Of a DNA stretch of 64,000 nt, positions 22,321 through 33,620 are shown one piece after another; position 1 is the stretch's first letter, and each line of letters begins with the position of its first letter. Under the pieces are notes generated by a model. That model worked only from the letters and a program-made list of their open reading frames with translations, made no database searches and had not been told where the DNA came from. The translations under genes and the position numbers were made by a program. The stretch is taken from NCBI GenBank assembly GCA_005765155.1, contig VCCP01000001.1, positions 310,001-374,000 of the forward strand, written 5' to 3'. The stretch is from Zelopaecilomyces penicillatus (taxonomy: Eukaryota; Ascomycota; Sordariomycetes; Hypocreales; Pseudodiploosporaceae).

Positions 22321-23967
22321 TGTATGGATTATGTGATATGAATATGCGGTGTGTACTGACTTTCTGCTATTTTATTGATGTGATGGTTGGTGTCTTGCAA
22401 TTGATGTGATGCCGTCTTGTTGGGGAGCGTGAAGGAGGGGCCAAGTAGTTCAGCTCCGGCGCTAACCTGGGTGGCGTAGATGACGGAGTAATTGGGGATA
22501 CGTAAAGTTACGCGAATGTCCGTTAATCATGATTTTGATGCTGAATACACTTAAAAATGATAGAAACTCTGTTTTTACGTGTTTGGGTGGTGGTTGTAGA
22601 TGGGGTTGAAGAACTAGAGCGGGCTGTGGTGCAAATAAATGTAAATAACTCCTTTTGTAAAGGCAAAGGCCAGTTTTGGTCCCTTTATCTATTATTTGAC
22701 CACCTCCATAATGTTGGACATCTTTTTCATAGTTTGCATAAAATGTTATCCAATCCAGAACAATCTCAGATCTCTTTCCGCCTCCAACTCCCTAGCCAGG
22801 CACTCCGATCACAAAGCCGGCCGGCCACCTTCGGATGGATCCCCACTAGCGGGTCCAGTCCAGTCCGGTGGCGCTCCGATGGATCCACAGATCCGGAGCC
22901 ATTTGTGGCTTACAAGACCACGGAGCGAACGGAGAAGGTTGTCGCATGGTTCGGAGTGCCCTGTTGAATGCATTCATTGGCAAAATCCAGTGCAGATTAT
23001 TGGGTGTCTACCTAGAAGTGTTTGGGAATCATGGCTATGTGACTGGTATTCAATCTGATACGAGAAATGCGAAAAAAAAACCACGTGAGATCACACAAGA
23101 CTTGTATTACGAACGCACATGGCCAAGTTCAATCACTTTGCACCTATACCGAGAACTTAAATTGCAAAGCTCTCACAGACATTCATCACATTTCATTCCA
23201 TTCATGCCCTGGATCTGAGTTCTCCAGATTCATCTGAGTGGACTTGACAGCATGAGACATCCAAGCGCAGGTCCTGTTCCAGATTACACATGCCAAGAAC
23301 AAGCGGCTTACTCATACCGGCAGTCGATTGCCACGAAGCCATCGCAGTCACTACAGGGGCCTACAGGGTCACCACCAGGCACCAGCAGCACCAACCGCAG
23401 CACCAACAGTGGCTGCAGTGGCTGCAGTTACACTGCCAAGCCCCTGAGATTAGCGCCACAGTCTAGCGCAAGCCCAGGGACGCCAGAGATCGGCATCTGA
23501 CATCATTGGCCGGGCATCTCCCGTCGGCCGAGACATTGCAGCCGGTGAGAATTGTGATGGAGATGGTCAATGGTCAAAGGAGCCCAATGTTGTGTTTGAG
23601 AAACATTTTGTTTTGTATTTGTCGGGCAATTTTTATTTAATGATACAACGTTTAATCGTTCCATTTCACCCCGCGTTGCTCCTCGTGATGGCGTCAATAC
23701 CTGCCATATCACAACGACAAAAGAGATGCAATAAAAAACAAAAGAAACAAAACTCCCTCGCCTCTTGGATAGCGATATGCCGTAACCCTAATCTCCGCCA
23801 TTGGTTCCCCTTCTATGCCGATTTGCCACACCGTCGTCTCATCTTGCAGGTATCAATGTGTCGACAAAAGTTTGCTTGTTTGCCACCCGCCATTTCGTTG
23901 TTTGCTTGTGGTGTGTTTGTTCATCATCAAACAATTCTTCCTTTCATTTGGCTCCTTCGTTTTCCCC
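22321..23967. other. Intergenic region without recognised gene
   Basis: About 1.6 kb. It contains repetitive CAGCACCAAC and GGCTGCAGT runs near 23380-23430 and the presumed 3' end of the small membrane-protein gene. No frame with recognisable domain content was found. Confidence 0.4.
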
Positions 23968-24303
23968 TTAGTAGTTGTTGTTGCCGCCCTGACCACCACC
24001 ATAGTTGTAACCCGAGTTGCCAGCGGGCTTCGCGCCGCCCTCATAGCCGTATGACTGTTGGGGAGGAGGCGGCATCGTGCCGTTTTGCTGGCCGCCGTAG
24101 TTGGGCGGAGGCGCGCCGTAGCTATGCTGTTGCTGGTTCTGCTGGTGTTGGAGGTTTTGTTGGGGGTAGTTGGTGGCCTCAATGTCCTTGTTGCGGTTCT
24201 TCTTCTTGAGGTACTTTTGCAGCACGACGCCGATGACGGTGAGGATGGCGGTGGTGCAGAAGATGGCGGCCACGATCTTGGCGGCTTTGCTGACTTTACC
24301 CAT
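23968..24303 (-). CDS. Small single-pass membrane protein with Pro/Gln/Gly/Tyr-rich tail
   Basis: 111 residues from the start at 24303 (MGKVSKAAKIVAAIF). Residues about 10-29 form one hydrophobic helix, followed by a basic cluster KKKNRNK. The remaining ~70 residues are low-complexity: Q/H-rich (QQNLQHQQNQQQHS), then repeats of PPPNYGGQQ, PPPPQQSYGYEGG and a glycine/asparagine-rich end. The helix-then-basic pattern suggests the tail faces the cytosol. The frame extends upstream to another ATG but the added part is histidine-rich leader-like sequence, so the internal start is preferred. Function is unknown; disordered tails of this type often mediate protein contacts. Confidence 0.6.
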   Translation of the reverse strand: MGKVSKAAKIVAAIFCTTAILTVIGVVLQKYLKKKNRNKDIEATNYPQQNLQHQQNQQQHSYGAPPPNYGGQQNGTMPPPPQQSYGYEGGAKPAGNSGYNYGGGQGGNNNY

Positions 24304-26954
24304 GTTTGCGGTGGGTGTGTCTGTTTGTATGTGGATGCGTTTGTGATGGAAAACGTATGTGGTATATATATAGACAGATGAAAGAACAGGATGGATAGAT
24401 GGCAGAGATAAGTGGTCGAAAGAGTCTTGGGGTGGAAAGATGTAGTGGTGGTGGTCGTGCCTGGTTATATAGCTCTGTTGACGTAGGCGCCGTGTATTAC
24501 TTGGCGGGATCGTCACAGGCAGGGCTTGGCCTCAATGCAGTGAATCAGGACAGGCTAATGACGCAGACAGCCAGAGCAAAACGGGCAGCGGCAGTGTGAT
24601 GTGGGAGTGCAAGGCTGGGCAGTGGAGAATGGAGAATGGAATGGAATGTCCAGATCGACCAGGCGATTGATGGCTGTTTATATCTATTCGCGTTTACTAC
24701 TCGCATCGATCCGTAATGAATCAATTCAATACTCTCTATCCGCCTCAGGTTGGCATCAATCTCCTTTCGCTCTCTCTCCATCTCCAACTTTCGGCGGCCT
24801 CTTTACCCATTGACAACTCGATCATGTTGCATGGGATACGCGCAGGGGTTGGGCATCATCAATCGAGTGACGAGTGACAAGTTGCAACCACTAACCATCA
24901 GCGACAACAACGAGTGCATTTCCGTTCTGCAGCGTCGTATCGAATGTCTCAAACCCTGGATGTGGAGGTTGGCAGGATTCCAGACCCGCAGCCTCGCCTT
25001 GCAAGTGGACGGCCCGTGCTGTGTGTGGTGTTGTTGGTGATCCAATAAGTCATCCCCTAAATACAGTGGGAGTTCTAGGTGACTCCAGGCGACTTCGGGC
25101 TGCAATATCGCTGCTTCAACCACTGTAATTGACACCAGGGCCACCTCACCATCACGGCTCAGTAGCACTACGTAATAATAGATGGATAGTAATACACCAA
25201 AACCAGCCAACCAAACCAACTCTCTAGGTGCACCATGCACCATTCCCTATCAGTTCTCTGCCTCCAGCAGAAGGGTCATACATTAAGAAGAAAAAGGAAT
25301 CCGATCATCTACTGTGTATCAATTCATCAGTCAATACAGGCTCGCCCAATGGCAGCCCATCGGCGGTAAGGCGCGAACCAACCATTGCAGGCTCAGCCCC
25401 GCCGCTCGTCTCTTGGTTTCGGCACCTCTTATCCGAAGCGATGGGTGATGGGGCCTCACATTCATGTAACACTCTTTCATTGGGGGGGTTCGGCGTCTCG
25501 CTTCGGCAACGGGGGCGCCAACAAAGAGAAGCAGCGTGAACCAATCCCGCTGGATATGGCGCTGGCGGTTAATTACTACCTACACGATAGATTCGGTAAC
25601 CGCCCATGTCTCTGTGTGCAGAAAAGAGGATCGGGCGGATGATGCAACAGATCTGATGCACATGCAAAAAAAAGGCAACAAGGCCAATGTCTGCATGTTA
25701 CGAACAATAGAAATCGGGACAAGGAGAACACAAATCCTTCCACACCCTTTTCGTTTGAGCACTGCCACAATTGCCGGCGGCTCGGCAGAGGGCGCAGGGT
25801 AATCGGGTTTGGTTGGATGTGACACTGCCAAAAGGAGTTGGCTGGGGAAGTGAAAGTCTGTGGCACAATACCGTGACAATGGATGTCCCCCGGCAAAAGC
25901 TCAACAGGGCAAGGAGCAAGTAATAATTAGGTACATGTACGGTGGTGTACTGCTGCCAGGGTTCAAATGACAATGAAATGGGGGTTCATGCTGGGTTTGT
26001 GGTTCAAGAGACGGCGACGGCAGAGGTACACGTAATATTCCACACACATCGTCATCCGAACCGCGCCCCCCGTTTAACCCCCACGATTCTGCGACATCCA
26101 CATTGCTACCCAGCTTGCTCAGGTAGACAAACTCATATCCACGCGTGGAGTTCACCATCTTGTGTGACTTCATTTCTGGAAGTGGCCAAAAGCGCCTGCG
26201 TCTAAAAATATAAATGCCGCCGACAGGCACCAAGTCATCAAGGGCAAAATGATTCGCAATTCTTCCCCGTTTTCATCTCATGGAACCCCCCCCCCCCCCG
26301 GTGTTAGGCGACGCGCCCATTGTAACTGTCTAACCGTGAAACTCCACAAATCCGCCCAACCAATGTCACAATGAGAACTTGCCAGTGGCAATGTTGGAGA
26401 TGAGTATCGGACACTCACATGGGTGTATTGAACGTAAACTTGAACAATAATGTTGAACATTGGGCAAGGTCATCTGAGCGAAACATCATGAAAGGTGAAA
26501 GTGACAATGAGGGAAGTTTCTTTGGTGAATTCCCTGGTCCATTGATCGACTCCTGCCAAGCACAGACTTTACCTTGGCACATGGTTCCTTCACCTTGGAC
26601 TCAATGAAAGCTTCTCCTAACTTTGTCTTCAAGCCGTCACCAAACACTAGCCAATGACAACAACCACTTATTTCTGCTCACCTTCACTTTCACCGTTGAC
26701 CACACAAGATGTTTGTCTGTACTTCTCAAAGACTCGTGCCCGTCTTTCAACTAAATCCCACCATAGACATCTTCTATAATGAATTCATTTCTTGACCAAT
26801 GTATCATGGGTTTGCTCTTGCAAACTTGTGTGATTCCACCTCCTTCACCTATTCATAAATCAACCCAGAGCGCGCCTCTGACAGAAAAGGGAACAAACAA
26901 CGACTCTATTCGGCCCATATCGCCTCTCCGCTTATCCGTCTCTATATTACAAGC
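24304..26954. other. 2.65-kb intergenic region
   Basis: No gene recognised. It contains a CT-rich leader upstream of the small membrane protein and a run of 16 C at 26286-26301. Short open frames on both strands overlap without domain content. Confidence 0.4.
26286..26301 (+). repeat. Homopolymer run of 16 C
   Basis: Sixteen consecutive C residues between tggaa and ggtg. Length may be uncertain in the assembly. Confidence 0.8.
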
Positions 26955-28259
26955 ATGGTAGTTTGCCAGTCGCATTTTGCTTCCAACAACTTTCCACCAG
27001 CGTTCTGGGATGAGTTATCCAAAGTTTGGTTCACGCCTCGTGCCCTACGAGAGCTTGACCGGCGAAACAATGCAAACAAGGCGAAGAGGAAGAAGGACGA
27101 CAGCAATAAAAAAGTGGTTAAAAAGAAGCATCAAACGGCCCACAGAGCCCAGAAAATAACGACTAGACTACTCACTCAATTCGCAAAAGACGGAGGACCA
27201 GACCTTGCCAATTTACGAGGGGTTTGAACTCCCATCTTTCTCCTCTCATCGTTGATGGACTTCATTTGACTAATGACGCCCCGGGTGTTTTTCTCTTTTT
27301 TGTAGTGTGTTCACCAAAAGCACGAGGAAGATATCATCTCGTACAATTCCATCATGGCTCAACAGGGGCATAGCGACGCCGGAATACCAGATGGTTCCTA
27401 CGTGGTGAAAAGGCTATCTGCGTATGACTCGAATTTTGAGCAATCACTCGCCGACAACAAAATATTCCTTAGAAGATTTGGATTAGGTAGCGACATTGAC
27501 CCACCCAAACCCAGCAATTTAAATGAGATATATCAAGGCTTGTTGGCTCGTAGGCCATCGCTTTCGCCGCCTCTGTTTGATCGGTCTGTTTTTAAAAGAT
27601 TCCAGGAGCGCAATGAAATCGCAACCTCAGAGGTCCAGGTTATGATGGGCATAATCCCGACCATACTGGGCGACACGGAGATTCTGAATGGAGCGAACCT
27701 CAGATTCGTCAAACTTGCCTCAATGACCGCTGGAGCCACGGTTTTTGCGGTGCCGGACTTGTACGACGGTGCATACGCAAATAGCATTCACGCGTCAATC
27801 CGACGCGATCTCGGTTGCCAAATCATCCCTACTAACCACTACTATGCACCCGTGCTCCCCAACTTCTTCCTAGAGGTCAAAACATCAAGAGGCAGTCCAG
27901 ACGTGGTCAGACGTCAGGCAGGTCACGATGGAGCATACGGAGCTCGTGCCATGCTGAGTCTGCAGAACTACAAGATCAAGGATGGGCCAGTGTATGACGG
28001 TAATGCTCATGCATTCAGTGCGACCTACGCCGATGCCACGCTCAAGATATTCGCTCATTATGTCGTTGCCCCATCATCCACGGATGGGGGTGGTCCCGAG
28101 TACCACGTCATTCAGCTGCGATCGTTTTGTATGGCAGATACCCTGGAGGTGTTCATTGAGGGGGCGACAGCTTTTAGGAATGTGAGAGAGATGGCTCAGA
28201 GGAGCCGAATACAATTCATCAAGGAGGCGAATGATAGAGCGTCCTCTGCAGATAGTTAA
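26955..28259 (+). CDS. Fungal uncharacterised protein with possible PD-(D/E)XK nuclease-like domain (DUF7924-like)
   Basis: Exons 26955-27221 and 27306-28259 (both intron ends phase 0; donor gtttga is weak, acceptor ttttttgtag strong) give 406 residues. The N-terminus is rich in basic residues (NKAKRKKDDSNKKVVKKKH), which suggests nuclear targeting. The C-terminal domain contains FAVPDLYDGA, PTNHYYAPVLPNFFLEVKT, QAGHDGAYGARAML, DGNAHAFSATYADATLKIFA and EGATAFRNVREMAQR. The D...E-x-K arrangement (PDLYD followed by FFLEVK) looks like a PD-(D/E)XK core. I recall a similar fungal domain of unknown function under the name DUF7924, but this is from memory. If the intron is wrong, the second exon alone from 27354 still encodes the domain. 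Confidence 0.65.
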
Positions 28260-29240
28260 ACAATTCTTTCCCCCACATGTGTTGAGCTTCTTTTACTTGA
28301 GATGTGAGATTGCATGGGTAAGAGGACAATTTCTTATCGTGAGGAAAGCTCTCTAACTACTCGGTACAGGTTGCACAAAGCCATAGTAGAATGATGATAA
28401 AGAGACGGATAAGCAAAAAGACAGCAAGTCAAGACAATATATTTCCCATTTCCTTACTGCGCATGGTGGCTTCACCTGGCTTGTCGTGTAAATTGTAGCC
28501 GAAGCTGAGCGTCAAACATCTGTTCTGGACCGAATCTGGAAGCAGGTGGGCAGGATATGCAGGAGCGAACAGCATGGAAGACTGACTCGGGTATATTTAG
28601 TGAAGTGTAGAAACTTTTAGAAGAATGCGCATCATGTTCCTGGCTGATGGCAAAAAGCCTTTAGTGATGAAGGATCGCTGGAAGAAGGAAAAGGAGATGG
28701 GGAAGCAAGTGTGTCGCTAATGGCCCGTGATGAGATCGATTCACAACAAACACCCGAACATGTAATGAGACTTTGCACGCGACTCAGTGAACGAACTGAT
28801 ATGGTTTGAAAGCATCGTTCATGAAAATCTTAGTAGAGTATGGCTATGTGGTCATTGACCCCAGCAATGCATGTTTGTTTGTTATGACAAGAAAAACCTC
28901 GCCCTGATGATCGTAACGGATCAGCATAATTCGTCATCCCTTGTGGCTTGACAGAGATTTATGCAATGTTTGGCCGGCATGGCAGGTCAAGGTATATTTT
29001 TCTGTTTCTTTCTTGCTTTTCCATCCCTTACACACACAGTTCCCCAGCTTGAGTAAATCTAGGCATCACAGTAGTTGATGCATTATATAATTATGAAGCA
29101 AGTGATGTTCAGTGCAACGTTTATTTGTTTAACAAGCACGAACTAGTTATACTAGTTCATGGCTTAACACAGATTTAATAGAGCCAGCTGCCAATTGTGC
29201 TTATTTTCACCACGAGGCCATATCACACTGCCCTTTGCAA
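28260..29240. other. Intergenic region without recognised gene
   Basis: About 1 kb with no supported coding frame. It marks the transition from GC-balanced sequence on the left to AT-rich sequence on the right. Confidence 0.4.
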
Positions 29241-29515
29241 TTAATCGTCTCTGCCTCTTCTTTTAGCGCACTGCAATAACACAATGGTAATATCAGCAAG
29301 CGGCAAATAAAAAAGGGTCATGGGTTATCTTTGGGCTTATAAAGACTCACAACTAAGCCCATGCCGGCATCCTCGCAAGAAAGTCCGGCGCAGCACTCTA
29401 AGCTGCTGGTGCATGCGACTCCTACTCCGGGGCATTGACGTGCGACGAGGTCGGGGACTGGGCCGGCAATTGCCAGCGCAGTAAAAATAGCTAAGATAAT
29501 AGCGATGGACTTTAT
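29241..29515 (-). pseudogene. Small secreted cysteine-rich protein gene lacking an ATG start
   Basis: Two exons, 29515-29351 and 29270-29241, joined by a canonical 80-bp intron (GTGAGT...TTGCAG, phase 0), encode about 64 residues. A hydrophobic leader (KSIAIILAIFTALAIAGP) is followed by the dipeptide-rich LVARQ, then a compact cysteine pattern QCPGVGVACTSSLECCAGLSC, and the second exon adds one more Cys and a basic tail. The codon where Met is expected reads ATA (29513-29515) and no in-frame ATG occurs upstream in the leader. An AT-rich TATA-like stretch lies about 110 bp upstream. A G-to-A change at the start codon is the simplest explanation; a non-AUG start or a spliced leader exon are alternatives. 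Confidence 0.6.
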
Positions 29516-29673
29516 ATTTGCAAGTTGTTGATGAAAAGAGGTAAAAAGATGGTGTGTTGGTATGATTTAGTAGCTGAATGGGTAGAATGTAGTGTGCGAA
29601 ATCAATCCAAGTGCTGCGAAATGCTCCTCATTATATACATAGTAAAAAACAAGAATAATTTAATATATTATTA

Positions 29674-29746
29674 GAATTAGTAACTTAATTGGTAAAGGAT
29701 TTCCCTGTCACGGAAATAGATGTCGGTTCGATGCTGATCTAATTCG
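29674..29746 (+). tRNA. tRNA-Asp (GTC anticodon), AT-rich, mitochondrial-like
   Basis: A full cloverleaf can be drawn by hand. The acceptor stem GAATTAG/CTAATTC pairs 7 of 7, with discriminator G. The D arm is short (CTT/AAG) with loop AATTGGTA. The anticodon stem TTTCC/GGAAA carries the 7-nt loop CTGTCAC, anticodon GTC at 29707-29709. The T arm GTCGG/CTGAT has two G-T pairs and loop TTCGATG. The low GC and short D stem resemble fungal mitochondrial tRNA-Asp, unlike the GC-rich nuclear form. A nuclear insertion of mitochondrial DNA is therefore likely; activity as a nuclear gene is doubtful because the internal A box is poor although the B box (GGTTCGATGCT) is near consensus. Confidence 0.75.
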
Positions 29747-31738
29747 TTCTAGAAAAAGTCTTCCATTTATATATATCTATTTTTTGGGGATCTTTCGAAC
29801 AATGTAGGCGTCATGGAATAAGACAGTATCTGGCCCCTCGCAGCAGGAGACTCAGGAATCAATTATGATGTTGATACATCGTACTGCTGCGATCCCTTAC
29901 ATTGGTGAGGATCAGCAGGGAACGGCCAATGTAGACATGACAGGCAAAATCGATAAACTTTGCGCTTTATGCACTTCCATATCGAGATATGCATGTTCAC
30001 TCATCCGTATACACTCTAGGGATCCGAGTTTAGTCTTGTCTATGACGTTGATCATTATGCTAAGGAAACCATTTTGCACTTCAAAAAAGGAGTTTAGTAG
30101 TGTATTAGCCCTGTAGTCATGGATTGTACACGAAATGTGGAGTTGAGTGTCACAACTGGCAGTGAAGACAGCATTTGCTATATAACTGTAGATTGTTAGG
30201 CAGTCGCGTTTTATATGGGTTTTATGTGATATAAAAATGCTAGAATGTTCTCATCTGGATCTCATGTCATTGGCATTGATCGAAGGTGATGGGTGAACCT
30301 CGTAAACTGCGATGTGGTATATTCTGGATGCGATGGCTACCAACACAATGGACAAATGCAAGACCTGCATACTTGGTTATAGGATTTCGAACAACGGCAA
30401 CGACGACGACTACGAAAAAGAGAAATGAAGAAGAAGAAATGCATGAAAAGAAACATGGCGTCATGCATACAATACATGCATTCGTTTTTGTCGTTTAGTC
30501 ATGGGTGCGCGGTTACCTAGCCCGAGCTTTGCCACCTACCTCAAATATGGCTCAATGGGGGTTTCCGTACCATAATGTCCCCAGAGTTGAACGATGAGAG
30601 GTCTCATTTGCAAAGCCTAAAAAAAAACGGAGCTGTCTTAATGTTTTCGTCTTTTTGCTTGTTTCATAACGGACCCTCTGCTACCCGAGACCTGATGGTT
30701 GAGTTATGCAGGGATGGCCCTAAAAACTTGAATGGTGATTTTTTTGTTTTTTTTTTGTTTCTCATTCTCTTTCCTTGTCGAATTGGTATTGCCTGACTGT
30801 AACTAGGAGGTTTGCAAAAACATGCTGTTTGGTTGGCTGTAATAACATGCCATGTCAAGGTATAAGATTCTGTCTGCTTCATAACTTACAAACTGTTCCT
30901 GACGAAAGGTCTCTCACTTGAAAGTGAACGGTTGGGTTTACTGTATTTTTTTATTCGCCGTAATTTAAGACGCGTGCTTGTACATGTATGATGGGGTCTG
31001 CGGTCTTGCTTTCTATCCCCTGCTTCCTTTACCCTTATTCGAGGTAGATTACACATTGATATGCGCAAGTTCTACAAATCCCGTCAGCTTCATCAACATT
31101 ATTCCCAATCACCTTCTCATAAAGCGGGGTTGGGATGGGCCAAGAACATGGGTAATCCAGAATCTCAATACATGGGAACTGTACTTGTCGTTGGACCTCT
31201 TTGCATGAGACAAACCCCGCCATAGCCTTGCTAGATCTGGTGTCTGGGGTGCATATAAAGCAATCTGTACTTAGTTCTATGCTTGACGTACAGTGGGGAA
31301 CAGGTAATTCCGAGCCATCACAGCGTGTTGTTTGGTGGGCGCAGGCTCGAAGGACTGTATGCAAAGACTTTGAGCATCTTGGGCTGGGATGCACACCCAG
31401 CGCCCGTAGTAGGTAGCATTGTCAGTGAAAAGGTAAATAGGTCAAGCTTCTCAAGCTGACAGCCCCCGCCGATAACCCATCCTCCATCTTTCCAAAATGG
31501 AAAGACACATTCCACAATGCAACCGTACCACTTGGCTGTGACAGTTTGCAAAAGCCGTGTTTCTGCCATCTGACTTAGGCCCGGAGGAAATTCTCCCACA
31601 TCCAAAAACGTGTTTCGCTCTCACTGGGCATCCCTTGTAGCCTGAGACATCCAGTCTTACATGGGCAATGCAGCCTGGGTTGTTGTCTATCCCTTGCATC
31701 CATTAGCATCCCGCCAGGTATCCTTAACATTTCTCAAT
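29747..31738. other. AT-rich intergenic region, no supported gene
   Basis: About 2 kb with several short frames. Minus-strand frames at 31035-31394, 31318-31605 and 31451-31699 overlap in different phases and contain cysteines, which could be a decayed gene, but no domain can be recognised and no splice model joins them. Confidence 0.4.
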
Positions 31739-31985
31739 TATTGGGACTGGAAGTAATATGAACAATCACGGACTGTGTCGCGCACAGCGAAAACTTTAGT
31801 AGGCAGATATAATAGGCGGTAGGGTTTACTTAGCATTGGTGAGAATTTTCTTGTGAGATTGAAGCCTCGAGTTCGAGGTGATTGATTGATCACCTTGATG
31901 GATGATCTTGATCGCTCTGCTATACATTTTATCTTGCGGCTATATCTATATCTCCTTCTTCCGTATCCTGCAGCCACAATTTTTT
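31739..31985 (+). repeat. Copy 1 of a diverged direct repeat (LTR-like)
   Basis: It aligns by eye with 34623-34900 in the same orientation: attgg start, CAGATATAA/CAGACATAA, GGCGGTAG/GGTGGTAG, AGCAT, and the block GCCTCGAG-TTCGAGGTGATTG versus GCCTCGAGGTCGAGGTGATTG, then a polypyrimidine tract and cagccaca. Many differences are transitions. The TATA-like and pyrimidine stretches near 31940-31975 resemble an LTR. Confidence 0.55.
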
Positions 31986-32213
31986 AAGCCTTCTAGCTAA
32001 GACTGATATCTCGTACCATTCAGCCACTTCTCTCCTCCTTATAGCATCCGCGTATTCAAGATCTATCCGAGCCCATTAATCAGTCTCTTGACCTGCTGAT
32101 TACACGGCCTTTACAGCGGTCTGGAAAGCCAAGGTCTTGAGACTGAGGTTCTTAATGGCCCTTGCAGATTATGCAAGGGCTTGGAAGCATAGGCAAGGCC
32201 TATACTGATTCTG

Positions 32214-32293
32214 ACGCTCGGCTCAATTGGCACGAGTGGTCAGGCTATTACTAACGCTCGGCTCAATTAGCTCAAGTGGTCAGGTTGATAGAG
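32214..32293 (+). repeat. Two tandem ~40-bp units with tRNA-like A box
   Basis: The unit beginning ACGCTCGGCTCAATT occurs at 32214 and again at 32254. Each contains AGTGGTCAGG; the second reads TAGCTCAAGTGG, which fits the pol III A-box pattern TRGCNNANNNGG. No good B box follows. It may be a fragment of a tRNA-derived SINE or of a transposon end. Confidence 0.45.
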
Positions 32294-32296
32294 TAA

Positions 32297-32332
32297 TTAG
32301 GTCAGCAGGCGCGTAATGCGCCTGTTGCCTAA
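32297..32332. repeat. Imperfect inverted repeat (hairpin)
   Basis: Outer arms TTAGG/CCTAA and inner arms CAGGCGC/GCGCCTG flank a GTAAT loop. The inner arms match the hairpin at 9617-9633. It directly follows the tandem tRNA-like units. Confidence 0.55.
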
Positions 32333-33620
32333 CAGGGCTCTCTTAGCCCTTGATTGATAGCTTTACCTTTGGTAGGCATATTGATCTGAGCGATATATTG
32401 CTCAGGCTTTTGGCCAGATAGATATCTATCTGGTCTGGTGGACAGGTCATTTCTAGGCTATATTAAATAGCCTGTTTTTTAGGATTTTTCGACTTGGCTA
32501 GCTTTGAGCTATAGCCAAGCTTTCAGCTAGGCTTCGCCTTTAGATTTTAGCCAGACGGAATCACTGGCCAAGCTGCTCAACCTGACAGACTGCTCGAGGT
32601 TGCTGTTACATTCTCGGAAGCCGAGACCATTCTACCGTGAATGCAATTGTCGGCGCTGAGACTTGGGGTTCAATGCAAAGCAATTTTATACTCATGCGCT
32701 GGCCATGTGCGGTATACAACAACACATAATAAAAAGAAAAACCTTGTTCATTCATACCCGACTAAAGCTAGCATCGGCGCGTGAATGGACTGGTGCGATT
32801 GCGGGGAAAATGTGGTATTTGCATTCCAAAGCCGATCATGGGTCGGATTTCTTCCTATCACACGTTCACCAACAACTGAAGAGGTTCTCCAGAATGCTTG
32901 ACCAGCATAATGTGACTTTGCAGAAACAAAGAAATCCAAGATATAAGGTCATAATGGGCTTAGTCCTGGTTCGCTCGAGTTATATCACACTAATCCAAGC
33001 ATCACTCAGATAACAAGTGATTGTATGATTAGATTTTGCCAACAACCTTCAATCATACCTCTGTGTCAATGGTTGGTAGAGTCATGAGAATCACTTGTTC
33101 TGCACCGTTTTCTTTTCAAACTAGTTCGTCGCTGCAGCTCTATGCTGTATTGATGCGTGATCCTTCAGATCTTAGAACGTTGATTCAGAAGAACTGTTGG
33201 GTAGCAGCATCCTAATGTTCACACTAAATTTGCGCCCTTTCGATTGTCTAGAACAAAGATGTGACCCTAGACACATAGAGAGTAGAGACAAGTAGACACA
33301 GCTTTAACCAAAATAAGCGTAGATCATATTGGGGTTTAGATTTAAATGTTACTTCAGAGACAATTAGAGAGGGGATTTGATGGGGCTCAAGAGCCAATTA
33401 AATAACCATTCTGATAGACATGCATGTACGTGTTTTCAAAGACAACCCCAGTCAGTTGCACTTTCTTAGGTACATAAATGTTAACGTCCAAGCGTATAAG
33501 ATGGACTCCAGGCAGATCTATATATTCCATCATACTCGCATACTTCGAGCGATTGCTAATCCTCAGCATCTACTCTTTACCTTCTTCAAGAATCTTTGCT
33601 ACACTACCCAAGCCTTCAAC
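32333..33620. other. Intergenic region upstream of CxxC-repeat gene
   Basis: No gene supported. A 116-codon plus-strand frame at 32663-33013 shows no signal peptide, domain or codon pattern to support it. The last few hundred bases should hold the promoter of the secreted-protein gene at 33621. Confidence 0.4.

Noticed and set aside
31035..31699. Overlapping minus-strand cysteine-containing frames, possibly a broken secreted protein
   Set aside because: The frames cannot be joined by plausible introns and no repeated motif supports a gene; kept only as a remark in the region entry.
32663..33013. 116-codon plus-strand frame
   Set aside because: No signal peptide, domain, splice context or homology visible; it lies in repeat-derived sequence.
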